Below, in pieces: positions 8,769 to 16,601 of a stretch of 37,607 bases of DNA. Both the position numbers and the translations under genes were made by a program. The notes beneath the pieces were generated by a model. The model worked only from the letters and a program-made list of their open reading frames with translations, did not search any database and was not told the origin of the DNA. How positions within the stretch are numbered: the first letter of the stretch is position 1; every line of letters starts with the position of its first letter. The stretch is from Marinomonas shanghaiensis (GTDB lineage Bacteria; Pseudomonadota; Gammaproteobacteria; Pseudomonadales; Marinomonadaceae). Location of the stretch: the NCBI RefSeq assembly GCF_003259175.1, contig NZ_QGOK01000035.1, forward strand, positions 1-37,607. Direction: 5' to 3'.

Positions 8769-9623
8769 ATGTACCAAGAAGCCAGCAACACAAACCTCCT
8801 GATGTTATTGCATACGGCGGTTTACCCTTTTATCGCCGCACTCATAATCAGCTTTGTTGCTGGTAAACTGTCACGTACATTGTCTCCTCTTGGTTATCTT
8901 GGTGGATTCGTTGTTGGACTCAGCCTGATTCATTCAGGCTTGAGTTTCCCACCTAACCAAGCCATTGATTATTACCTAGTCACCGTCTTTATTGGCGCAG
9001 TGATACTATTAAGCCTTACTTCCATAAAAACACCAGTTGTTACGAATGGCGTCCTTTTTCTTTTATCTGGGTTATCGTTTTTCTTCTTGCTGAATCCTGT
9101 ATTAAAGCATGCTGGTTTTATAATCAGTGTAAGCTGGGCGGTTGTTTCAGCATTGATCGTCGTATTTTATTACCTTGTGTCACCAAAAACGCAAAACCAA
9201 CGACACACATATGAAGCCCGTAGTCTATCTCACTACTCTTTACCCATCGGATTAATGATTGTGGCGGGAAGTGCCGCTCCAGTTATATCGATTGGAGGCA
9301 GCTTATTGATTGGGCAATTACTAGGTGCGTACGGCGCAGCATTATTTGCTTATATTGCCATTGGGTATTTCACCAAAAATACGCCGAATAACGGTTTTAC
9401 TCCGGCACTTCTCATACTCGGCGGGTTAATTGCGCAAAGTCATGTACTGGCCGATATTCCTTTGGGGATCATGCTCATGCTAAGTGCCAGTCTGTTCGTG
9501 ACACCACTGATTCTGTTATTCAGCAACAAAATCAGTCATAGCATTATTGGTCAAATTATGGTGAGCGGCGTAATCAGCGCATACAGTTTATGGCTGATTT
9601 GGCCCGAAAGCAGTCTCTATTGA
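8769..9623 (+). CDS. uncharacterised polytopic membrane protein linked to yceI
   Basis: A 284-residue protein I do not recognise. It is almost entirely hydrophobic, with roughly nine predicted membrane spans (about 12-32, 38-58, 66-86, 90-108, 112-135, 155-178, 180-197, 210-248 as two, and 262-280). The only long polar stretch is about 137-155. Glycine-rich spans (GGSLLIGQLLGAYGAALFAYIAIGY-like, 175-200) suggest a packed helical bundle. No catalytic or nucleotide-binding motif is visible. It starts 22 nt after yceI with AAGGAA upstream, so co-expression is likely. In other bacteria yceI is often paired with a cytochrome b561, but the paired histidines of that family are not evident here. Confidence 0.75.
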   Translation: MYQEASNTNLLMLLHTAVYPFIAALIISFVAGKLSRTLSPLGYLGGFVVGLSLIHSGLSFPPNQAIDYYLVTVFIGAVILLSLTSIKTPVVTNGVLFLLSGLSFFFLLNPVLKHAGFIISVSWAVVSALIVVFYYLVSPKTQNQRHTYEARSLSHYSLPIGLMIVAGSAAPVISIGGSLLIGQLLGAYGAALFAYIAIGYFTKNTPNNGFTPALLILGGLIAQSHVLADIPLGIMLMLSASLFVTPLILLFSNKISHSIIGQIMVSGVISAYSLWLIWPESSLY

Positions 9624-9634
9624 TGTTTTGATAT

Positions 9635-10051
9635 CTAGTTTTTAAATATTGATCGTGAAGGGCGCCAAAGTGGCAATATAATTGCTGCTATGACGCTGTT
9701 TACGACACCATAAGACAGCAGATACCACACATCAACATCATTAAGATCAAGATGTAGGCTAACAAAAAAATGATTTGGCAGCGCAACAAATAGCCACATA
9801 CCTATTACCAAAAAAAATCGTTCGCTCCCTGACATTCCCTTAACTCGAGCCAGTATCCAGGCGGTAAAAAATAGGCATGCAAAACACGAAAACACAAACA
9901 GCAACATCACTCCAATAGAAGGCTGAGCAGACACATCCTCCCAAACAGGACGACCAAGTAGTTTAAATGGCGTTGAAGCATACCAAATCCCCCCTGCCAA
10001 GACTTGGAGAATAAAAGCCAATGCAACTGCTTTATAATTTATTTTGTACAC
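9635..10051 (-). CDS. DUF1761-like small membrane protein
   Basis: A 138-residue protein with four hydrophobic spans (about 8-26, 45-68, 78-98, 108-126). The pattern of the first part (AGGIWYAS.PFKLLGRPVW) resembles the DUF1761 family, whose function is unknown. The start is GTG at 10051 with AGGGGA just upstream, since no in-frame ATG fits better. It converges with the preceding plus-strand membrane gene with only 11 nt between stop codons and no terminator. Family assignment is tentative. Confidence 0.65.
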   Translation of the reverse strand: MYKINYKAVALAFILQVLAGGIWYASTPFKLLGRPVWEDVSAQPSIGVMLLFVFSCFACLFFTAWILARVKGMSGSERFFLVIGMWLFVALPNHFFVSLHLDLNDVDVWYLLSYGVVNSVIAAIILPLWRPSRSIFKN

Positions 10052-10089
10052 GTCATCCCCTATGGTTCCGTCTGCTTGAAAAAGTAAAA

Positions 10090-10977
10090 CTAACTGTTAC
10101 TGCCCGCTTGATATAATTCTTTGACTAAATTGCGCAATTTTGATCGCCATGGTCGCTGCTTTATACCAAAATGATTAAATATTTTTCGACAAGACAATGA
10201 TTGTCGCTTCATCACCACCATGTCCTGTACTTCAGGGAACGCATCGCTAATGGCTTCTACTTCCACTTGCGCTTTTGGATCAAATTGACTCGATGTTGCG
10301 ACAATCGCTTCCACCAACCCTACCCAGCTGATTTCCTCAGCACAGCAATAATGGTATACACCTTTATTTTTCGCACCATAATGGCCTTGTTTTACCACAG
10401 ATAAGATGACTCGAACCAAGTCAGACACAGGCGTAGGACTGCCGATCAAATCGTCTTTATAAGCAAGGTTAACGCCATCTTGAATAAGGCCAAGGGTTCG
10501 ACAAACAAAATCATCCCCTTTCCCACTAAACAACCAACCAGTACGCAGTACGATATTTTCAGGGTGACTCAGTACAATTTTTTCCGCCTCAATCAACGCC
10601 AAGGCATAAGGGTCTGAGCTATCAGGCACATCGATTTCAGAGTAAGGCACATCCTTGTTACCCGAAAAAACACGGGCACTGCTGAGCATTATTAACGACG
10701 CTCTACCCTGTTCGCTCAAATAGCGTAGCGTTGATTGAAACTTTGCATAATCACTCTGCAATGCATGACGCAGACTTAATGCGTCAATCACAACATCAAA
10801 CTGCATAGCCTCTAATTCTGCTCTTCTTGTTACATCCAGCAACATTGACTCTTCTGGACACAACCATTCAAACTCATTTTTACCAGCAGAAAACGATAAT
10901 AGAGATGCCCCCACTTCGGTATTGCTCCCCAGCAGGAGAATACGAATAGGAGCATTGATATCTTGTGTGTTATTCAA
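10090..10977 (-). CDS. RmlD-like NAD(P)-binding protein lacking the catalytic lysine
   Basis: A 295-residue Rossmann-fold protein of the RmlD (dTDP-4-dehydrorhamnose reductase) type. The nucleotide-binding loop is LLLGSNTEVG (14-23), a serine pair lies at 99-100 (MLSSARVFSG), and a tyrosine at 124. The later blocks (ENIVLRTGWLFSGKG, SPTPVSDLVRVI) match RmlD well. In active short-chain dehydrogenases the tyrosine is followed four residues later by lysine (YxxxK). Here that place is Leu128, so reductase activity is doubtful. No other rhamnose genes are nearby. The start is TTG at 10977, supported by GAGGA 7 nt upstream, and it overlaps the TatD stop codon (TTGA), so the two genes are translationally coupled. 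Confidence 0.75.
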   Translation of the reverse strand: MNNTQDINAPIRILLLGSNTEVGASLLSFSAGKNEFEWLCPEESMLLDVTRRAELEAMQFDVVIDALSLRHALQSDYAKFQSTLRYLSEQGRASLIMLSSARVFSGNKDVPYSEIDVPDSSDPYALALIEAEKIVLSHPENIVLRTGWLFSGKGDDFVCRTLGLIQDGVNLAYKDDLIGSPTPVSDLVRVILSVVKQGHYGAKNKGVYHYCCAEEISWVGLVEAIVATSSQFDPKAQVEVEAISDAFPEVQDMVVMKRQSLSCRKIFNHFGIKQRPWRSKLRNLVKELYQAGSNS

Positions 10978-11753
10978 AGTAAGTCCTCACGCCACTTAGG
11001 GAATACCCTAAGCAGATTATTATATGTCTGAGCCGCAACCTGTTCGATACTCTCGTTTCTTATGATGGCAACACTCTGTGCAATCAAAGGAATCGAGAGC
11101 GGCGTATTAGCTTGCCCCTGAAAGCCATGGATCGGCATATCAGGAGAATCCGTCTCCAGAATAAAATCGCAACACCCCAACGAAGCCAATACTCTGTGCG
11201 CCTTTTTCGCTCTTGGATAAGTGATAGTGCCACCAACCCCCAACACAAAGCCCTGCCCCACGAAACGCTTAGCCTGCTCAAGGCTGCCATTAAAAGCATG
11301 CACCACTCCGCCGCTTTTAAACCCAGTATCACGCAGGCATTTCAAGACGAGATCATAACTCTTTCTAGCGTGCAAAATAACAGGTAAATTCAAGGATTTA
11401 GCCACTTGTAATTGCCGAATAAAAAATGCCAGCTGTCTTTGCATATCAACCGCATTCGGCCAACAATCCAACCCTATTTCCCCCACAGCAACCACTTGAT
11501 TTTTTTCACATTGCTCAGCAAGAAAGTCTATCTGACTTAGCAAAGCGTCTTCCAAAAAATAAGGATGCAATCCGTAAGCCACACGCCATGATGGATACGA
11601 TTCACTTAAAGCCTCTAATTTTATCCAACTCGCATAGGTGGTGGCAGGAACCAAAAAGCCTACAACCCCTTGCTCAAAGCAACGTGACATTAAGGCATCA
11701 CGTGATTCGTCGAATACATCAAAATCAAAGTGACAATGGCTATCAATTAACAT
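10974..11753 (-). CDS. TatD family metal-dependent hydrolase (YjjV-like)
   Basis: A 259-residue TIM-barrel hydrolase. Metal ligands are all present: His6 and His8 in DSHCHFD, Glu92 in GEIGLD, His128 in LHARKS, His152 in VHAFNG and Asp202 in ETDSPD. TatD proteins are deoxyribonucleases, and YjjV relatives have 3'-end nuclease or D-aminoacyl-tRNA deacylase-like roles. The exact role here is not settled. The frame opens at a TTG at 11759, but the ATG at 11753 gives the conserved MLIDSHCHFD start. It overlaps the downstream RmlD-like gene by 4 nt, forming a two-gene unit. Confidence 0.88.
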   Translation of the reverse strand: MLIDSHCHFDFDVFDESRDALMSRCFEQGVVGFLVPATTYASWIKLEALSESYPSWRVAYGLHPYFLEDALLSQIDFLAEQCEKNQVVAVGEIGLDCWPNAVDMQRQLAFFIRQLQVAKSLNLPVILHARKSYDLVLKCLRDTGFKSGGVVHAFNGSLEQAKRFVGQGFVLGVGGTITYPRAKKAHRVLASLGCCDFILETDSPDMPIHGFQGQANTPLSIPLIAQSVAIIRNESIEQVAAQTYNNLLRVFPKWREDLL

Positions 11754-11811
11754 AGACAAAAGATTACATGATTTAAGAAGGTAAGTACTAAATTATAAAG
11801 CAATCAGACAC

Positions 11812-11842
11812 AAAAAAGCCGCGCATTTAGCGCGGCTTTTTA
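11812..11842. terminator. bidirectional terminator after pckA
   Basis: An AAAAAGCCGCG/CGCGGCTTTTT stem with a CATTTAG loop (about 11813-11841) has A and T runs on both sides. It ends pckA on the minus strand and separates it from the TatD gene on the same strand. Confidence 0.88.
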
Positions 11843-11862
11843 AAAATATACCGAAAATACGC

Positions 11863-13419
11863 TTAAAGCGTTGGACCAGCCTTCACAATCGACTCAGAAA
11901 CGGAGTCAAACTTTTTAAAGTTTTCCACAAATTGAGAAATAAGGTTCTTCGCTTGCGCCTCGTAGGCGGCTTGATCCGACCATGTTTTACGTGGATTCAA
12001 CAATATGCTATCCACACCTGGCACTTGAGTCGGCACATCAAGATTCACATCCGCCAGATGCTCTGTTTCTGCATCGACCAACACACCGGATTGAATCGCA
12101 GCTATGACGGCACGAGTCGTCGGAATACTAAAACGCTTACCGCCTTTACCATGCGCACCACCGGTCCAACCTGTGTTTACTAGGTAAACTTTGCTGCCAA
12201 ACTCTTCAATACGCTTGATTAAAAGATCAGCATACACATCCGCTGAGCGTGGAAAGAAAGGCGCACCAAAACAAGTAGAGAAAGTCGATTTAATGCCCGT
12301 ACCCGCCCCCATTTCAGTCGAACCAACCAGCGCCGTGTAACCACTCAAAAAGTGGTATGCTGCTGCTTCTTTCGACAAGATGGAAACCGGAGGTAGAACA
12401 CCAGTCAAATCACAAGTCAAAAAGATGATCGCATTCGGCTCACCCGCACGGTTTTCTGCTGCACGTTTTTCAATGTGCTCTCGTGGATACCCCGCGCGAC
12501 CATTTTGCGTCAAAGACGTATCAGCGTAATCCGCAACACGTGTTACAGGGTCTAGCACCACGTTTTCAACGATAGTGCCAAATTTAATCGCATCCCAAAT
12601 GATTGGCTCATTCTTTTGAGAAAGATCGATGGTTTTTGCGTAGCAACCACCTTCAATATTGAAAACAGTGTCTTTCCCCCAGCCGTGCTCATCATCCCCA
12701 ATTAAAAAGCGCTCAGGATCCGCAGACAAGGTGGTTTTACCGGTACCAGACAAGCCAAAGAACAAGGTCACATCGTCTTCTGTACCTACGTTAGCAGCAC
12801 AATGCATTGGCAATACGTCATAGGCAGGTAATAGGTAGTTCTGCACAGAGAACATGGCTTTTTTCATTTCACCAGCGTAACGCATACCCGCAATCAACAC
12901 TTTACGCTCAGCAAAATTCAAAATCACGCAACCATCTGAATTAGTGCCATCACGGTCAGGCTCACAGACAAAATTTGGCGCATTTAAAATTTGCCACTCA
13001 CCTTTATCAGAAGGATTATAGATGTCAGGGCGAATAAATAGGTTACGCCCAAACAACTGATGCCACGCTGTTTCAGTACGCATAATGACGGGCAAATAAT
13101 ACTCATCACCCGCACCAACATGAATGTTAGACACAAACGATTCTTTACCATCCAAATAAGCTGCAACTCGATCCCATAAAGGAGCAAATTTTGCCTCTGG
13201 GAATGGGCGGTTAACTGGTCCCCAATGGATGCTGTCTTTACTGGACGCCTCTTCTACAATGAAACGATCCATAGGAGAACGACCAGTACGAGCTCCTGTT
13301 TCAACAACAAGCGCGCCATTATCGGCAAGCACACCTTCGCCATTCTGCAGCGCTTTTTCAACCAACTGCGGCGTCGTTAAATTTGTGTGAATAGTTATTA
13401 CGTCTGATACGGAGTTCAT
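11863..13419 (-). CDS. pckA: phosphoenolpyruvate carboxykinase (ATP)
   Basis: A cytosolic 518-residue enzyme that converts oxaloacetate and ATP to phosphoenolpyruvate, CO2 and ADP, the first step of gluconeogenesis. It shows the substrate motif [10 protein letters not shown] (45-53), the ATP-binding loop GLSGTGKTT (222-230), the metal site [10 protein letters not shown] (238-247), the ring of residues in TRAVIAA near the end, and [20 protein letters not shown]. Length is slightly under the E. coli enzyme (540). The ATG has AGAGGA 9 nt upstream. It is monocistronic, with an 18-bp palindrome 106 nt upstream that may be a regulator site. A gluconeogenic enzyme fits an organism living on amino acids, choline and polyamines. 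Confidence 0.97.
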   Translation of the reverse strand: MNSVSDVITIHTNLTTPQLVEKALQNGEGVLADNGALVVETGARTGRSPMDRFIVEEASSKDSIHWGPVNRPFPEAKFAPLWDRVAAYLDGKESFVSNIHVGAGDEYYLPVIMRTETAWHQLFGRNLFIRPDIYNPSDKGEWQILNAPNFVCEPDRDGTNSDGCVILNFAERKVLIAGMRYAGEMKKAMFSVQNYLLPAYDVLPMHCAANVGTEDDVTLFFGLSGTGKTTLSADPERFLIGDDEHGWGKDTVFNIEGGCYAKTIDLSQKNEPIIWDAIKFGTIVENVVLDPVTRVADYADTSLTQNGRAGYPREHIEKRAAENRAGEPNAIIFLTCDLTGVLPPVSILSKEAAAYHFLSGYTALVGSTEMGAGTGIKSTFSTCFGAPFFPRSADVYADLLIKRIEEFGSKVYLVNTGWTGGAHGKGGKRFSIPTTRAVIAAIQSGVLVDAETEHLADVNLDVPTQVPGVDSILLNPRKTWSDQAAYEAQAKNLISQFVENFKKFDSVSESIVKAGPTL

Positions 13420-13929
13420 GTTGCTAGATCCTCTGAACTATAAAGGTTGTCTGGTCATATTTATTATTATTATGCGAAAGTTTTTTACTGTGAAATGGAT
13501 AGTAACAAAACAATCTAAAAAAAAATATTGTTATAACAATATGTTATTTTATTACCATTTTGAAATTTTCAAAAAACACTTAAGATATTGAAAAATAACA
13601 CTTTTAAGTAAAAGTAAGCCTCATTACTCGATCAAGCTATCTTACGAACACACATACAACCTAATATTTTTGTAGTTTTCTTTCTTTTTTGTTGCCTTCC
13701 TACTAAATGGGAAAGTTATTACTCATTAGCAACATCATAAAAACGACCCTATAGAGAAGCGAATTACGGAGAAAAAGCCACCTAGAAAGTAAGGTTTCTA
13801 TTAAAAAACATCAAAAAAACACAATTATTTGAATTTTTCTTCCCTCTAATATGTCCTGAATCCCACCGCTTCATGGTAAGATTATTTCTTCAATTCCCCT
13901 CCAATTGTCCAAAAGGTTGATCGATATTT
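13420..13929. promoter_or_regulatory. AT-rich divergent control region between pckA and gnd
   Basis: This 510-nt stretch holds no plausible ORF. It is very AT-rich and must contain the promoters of both divergent genes. The only sharp signal is the perfect palindrome at 13525-13542. A looser pair of ACTTAA/TTAAGT arms lies around 13580-13610. The gnd start has only a distant AAAGG (about 14 nt upstream). No convincing CRP or HexR site was found by eye. Confidence 0.6.
13525..13542. promoter_or_regulatory. perfect 18-bp palindrome, candidate pckA operator
   Basis: ATATTGTTATAACAATAT is self-complementary over all 18 positions and begins 106 nt upstream of the pckA start codon. Length and symmetry suit a dimeric regulator. 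It lacks a U-tract and a loop, so it is not a terminator. The regulator is not identifiable from the window, and an AT-rich background raises the chance of coincidence. Confidence 0.4.
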
Positions 13930-15453
13930 ATGTTAAAAACAAATCAGAACTGCAATATTGGATTTGTCGGCCTGGGTGTCATGGGTAAAAACTTGGCCTT
14001 AAACCTAGCTGACCACGGCTACCGAGTTGCAGGCTTTGATCTTGACGCACATAAAATACAAGACGTTTTAGACACAGAAGCCGCTGAACGCCCAGATTCT
14101 TCTACAGAAGCTCGCATAATTGGCTGTAGCAGCATGCAAGATATGCTGTCAAACCTAGTCAAACCTCGAGTCATTGTGGTTCTTGTCCCAGCGGGTAAAC
14201 CCGTTGATATCGTTTGTCAAAGCCTCATTGATGCAGGATTAGAAGCAGATGATATTGTCGTGGATTGCGGAAACAGCCAGTGGACAGACACCATTCGTCG
14301 CGAAGCGGAATACAAAGAAAAATTCAAATTCTTTGGTACTGCCGTTTCTGGCGGTGAAGTAGGTGCTCGTTTTGGTCCATCGCTCATGCCAGGTGGTGAC
14401 GCAGACTCTTGGAAATACCTACAACCAATGTGGGAAGCTGTTGCGGCAAAAGTAGATGAAAATGGCAAGCCAATCGAAAGCAATACCCCTGGCAAACCGG
14501 TGACAGAAGGCGAGCCATGCACCGCTTACCTTGGGCCAAATGGTGCCGGTCATTACGTAAAAATGGTTCATAACGGCATTGAATATGCTGACATGCAGCT
14601 CATCTGCGAAGCTTATCATTTATTACGCTCTCTACTTGGTTACGAGCCAGAAGAAATTGGCAAATTATTTGCGAAGTGGAATCAAGGTATACTGAACAGC
14701 TATTTGGTGGAAATTACTGCAGACATTTTACAACAATACGACCACAAAACGGGCGCCCCGCTGGTTGATATGATTCTTGACAGTGCTGGACAAAAAGGCA
14801 CAGGCCGTTGGACATCAATCAGTGCCACGCAAATGGGCGTTCCAGCCGGCATTATCAGTGAATCCGTTTATGCTCGTGCGCTCAGCACATTAACAAGCGA
14901 GCGTGAGCACGCGGCTGGCATACTGACTGCGGACGTAGAAAGCGGTGAGATTGCGGCAGAAGAGGTGGAAAAAGCGATTGAAGAAGCCCTATATTGCGCT
15001 AAAATTTGCGCTTATGCTCAAGGCTTCCAAATCATGCGCGCCGCGCAAAAAGAATATGACTGGACACTCAACTTCAGTGATATTGCAAAAATCTGGCGTG
15101 GCGGTTGCATTATCAGAGCATCTTTCCTACAAAAGATTGCCGACGCATTCGATGACAATCATGAACTTGAAAACCTATTGCTAAGCGATTACTTCGCAGA
15201 CGCTATGGCTAATAAGCAAGCAGGCCTGCGTAAAGCTGTTGTCCTTGCCGCGCAATCCGGTGTCCCAACACCTTCTTTCTTCTCGGCATTGGCTTATTTC
15301 GATGGTTACCGCTCTGAAGTACTACCAGCTAACTTACTACAAGCACAGCGCGATTACTTCGGCGCTCACACTTATGAGCGAGTAGACGCAGAACCAGGTC
15401 AAAAATTTCATACTTACTGGCAGGAAAAAGGTCGTCCGGAACGAAAAGCGTAA
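13930..15453 (+). CDS. gnd: 6-phosphogluconate dehydrogenase, decarboxylating (long form)
   Basis: A 507-residue enzyme of the pentose phosphate pathway that oxidises 6-phosphogluconate to ribulose 5-phosphate and CO2 with NADP. The Rossmann loop is GFVGLGVMG (11-19). Catalytic motifs are SGGEVGARFGPSLMPGG (140-156) and KMVHNGIEY (211-219, with Lys211 and Asn215). It is about 40 residues longer than the E. coli enzyme. A clear extra piece lies at about 176-192 (rich in Gly, Pro, Glu and Lys) just before GEPC. A near-perfect bidirectional terminator follows at 15472. It stands alone, divergent from pckA. Confidence 0.96.
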   Translation: MLKTNQNCNIGFVGLGVMGKNLALNLADHGYRVAGFDLDAHKIQDVLDTEAAERPDSSTEARIIGCSSMQDMLSNLVKPRVIVVLVPAGKPVDIVCQSLIDAGLEADDIVVDCGNSQWTDTIRREAEYKEKFKFFGTAVSGGEVGARFGPSLMPGGDADSWKYLQPMWEAVAAKVDENGKPIESNTPGKPVTEGEPCTAYLGPNGAGHYVKMVHNGIEYADMQLICEAYHLLRSLLGYEPEEIGKLFAKWNQGILNSYLVEITADILQQYDHKTGAPLVDMILDSAGQKGTGRWTSISATQMGVPAGIISESVYARALSTLTSEREHAAGILTADVESGEIAAEEVEKAIEEALYCAKICAYAQGFQIMRAAQKEYDWTLNFSDIAKIWRGGCIIRASFLQKIADAFDDNHELENLLLSDYFADAMANKQAGLRKAVVLAAQSGVPTPSFFSALAYFDGYRSEVLPANLLQAQRDYFGAHTYERVDAEPGQKFHTYWQEKGRPERKA

Positions 15454-15471
15454 AGCCGTTTCACGATTAAA

Positions 15472-15506
15472 AAAAACGCTGACTTGCAATAAGTCAGCGT
15501 TTTTTG
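15472..15506. terminator. bidirectional terminator between gnd and trmJ
   Basis: A 14-bp perfect stem (15472-15485 with 15491-15504) with the loop GCAAT is flanked by A and T runs. It ends gnd on the plus strand and trmJ on the minus strand. Confidence 0.92.
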
Positions 15507-15561
15507 TTAATTCAAAAAGTGGGCGTTTGCTTTCAACAACGTCTTGTCAGAACAACAGCCA

Positions 15562-16281
15562 TTACTTCATTTTCTTTTCCATCGAGGTCAACATCCCTCT
15601 AAGCATACCAAGTTCCTGTTGGTCCAAACGCGAACGCTGAAATAAACGGCGAAATCGCGTCATGACTTGCATCGGCATCTCTGGATCAAGAAACTCTGTC
15701 TGCACTAAAACTTTCTCAAGGTGCTCAAGCAAATAATCGATCTGCTCAACATTGGCAGCAGGTACGTCCCATTTACTGGCGACCACTGGCGCATCTTTCA
15801 TTAATAAGGATTTCATGCGTAGCTCGTAAGCGATAACCTGTACAGCAGCCCCTAAGTTCAATGAACTAAAGGTTTCAACAGAAGGAATATGCACATGATA
15901 ATTACAGCGCTGTAGCTCCTCATTGGTTAACCCACGATCTTCACGACCAAAGACAAACGCCGTCACCAGCCCTTCATCAAACACCAAATCAGCCGCTTGC
16001 CTTGGATCAACCAAAGGCCAAGGAATATTGCGTTCACGAGCACTGGTACCAATCACTAACTGACAATCGGCCAAGGCTTCTTCTAATGTTTCCACCACAA
16101 CCGCGTTGTCTAGAATATCCGTCGCACCCGCTGCACGACTCACGGCGTCTTCACTGGGGTATACTTTCGGAGCGACAAGATAAAGGTCCGCTAAGCCCAT
16201 GTTTTTCATGGCACGGGCAGCGGCACCGATGTTGCCAGGATGCGAGGTATTAACAAGGACAATTCTTACTTTATTTTGCAT
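15562..16281 (-). CDS. trmJ: tRNA (cytidine/uridine-2'-O-)-methyltransferase TrmJ
   Basis: A 239-residue SPOUT-class enzyme that methylates the ribose of nucleotide 32 in the anticodon loop of several tRNAs. The start motif RIVLVNTSHPGNIGAAARAMKNMGL, the knot residues in FVFGREDRGLTNEEL, and the SLNLGAAVQVIAYELR block are all typical. The helical C-terminal extension is present. The frame reaches a TTG at 16296, but the ATG at 16281 gives the conserved N-terminus. It is divergent from suhB, the same arrangement as in E. coli and Pseudomonas, which supports both assignments. Confidence 0.95.
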   Translation of the reverse strand: MQNKVRIVLVNTSHPGNIGAAARAMKNMGLADLYLVAPKVYPSEDAVSRAAGATDILDNAVVVETLEEALADCQLVIGTSARERNIPWPLVDPRQAADLVFDEGLVTAFVFGREDRGLTNEELQRCNYHVHIPSVETFSSLNLGAAVQVIAYELRMKSLLMKDAPVVASKWDVPAANVEQIDYLLEHLEKVLVQTEFLDPEMPMQVMTRFRRLFQRSRLDQQELGMLRGMLTSMEKKMK

Positions 16282-16601
16282 TTTATACGTTACCAATAAT
16301 AGCCGTCGAACAATGCTGCGTATCTTAGCAGATATTTACCACAAAGCCGCAAACCGATCAGTTTTCGACCAAAACTTCACTGGTAAAAAGCACATGGTTA
16401 CGCTAGAATTCGCGCTCTTATTTAGGCGCTCGGTTATATCGTGGTTTTAGTCAGAAATTTGTTCAGCTCAAATATTGAGGCAACTTTCTAACGAAACGAG
16501 GCGATAAAACGGAGATGCCCGCTCTTTAACACTTTATTTGGCAACTTATCGTCTTATTGACGGTATGTGCATTTTAATGACGGAATAATTGACGGTAAAT
16601 T
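16282..16601. promoter_or_regulatory. trmJ/suhB divergent region with long suhB leader
   Basis: A 320-nt gap. Its right half looks like a regulated suhB leader: a BoxA at 16521-16531, CGATAA/TTATCG arms around it (16502-16507, 16546-16551), and three direct copies of TGACGG (within 16556-16565, 16576-16585 and 16588-16597). There is also a 7-codon mini-ORF (16565-16588) ending 13 nt before suhB. The suhB start itself has no strong ribosome binding site. The left half, toward trmJ, shows nothing distinctive. Confidence 0.55.
16521..16531 (+). promoter_or_regulatory. BoxA element in the suhB leader
   Basis: GCTCTTTAACA matches the BoxA core of enterobacterial rRNA leaders, which is bound by NusB/NusE. 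It lies 70 nt upstream of the suhB start on the coding strand, and the bases after it (an ACTTTATTTGGCAA stretch) also resemble the rRNA leader context. In E. coli the suhB 5' UTR carries a BoxA through which the Nus complex represses suhB, so the position has precedent. Confidence 0.7.
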
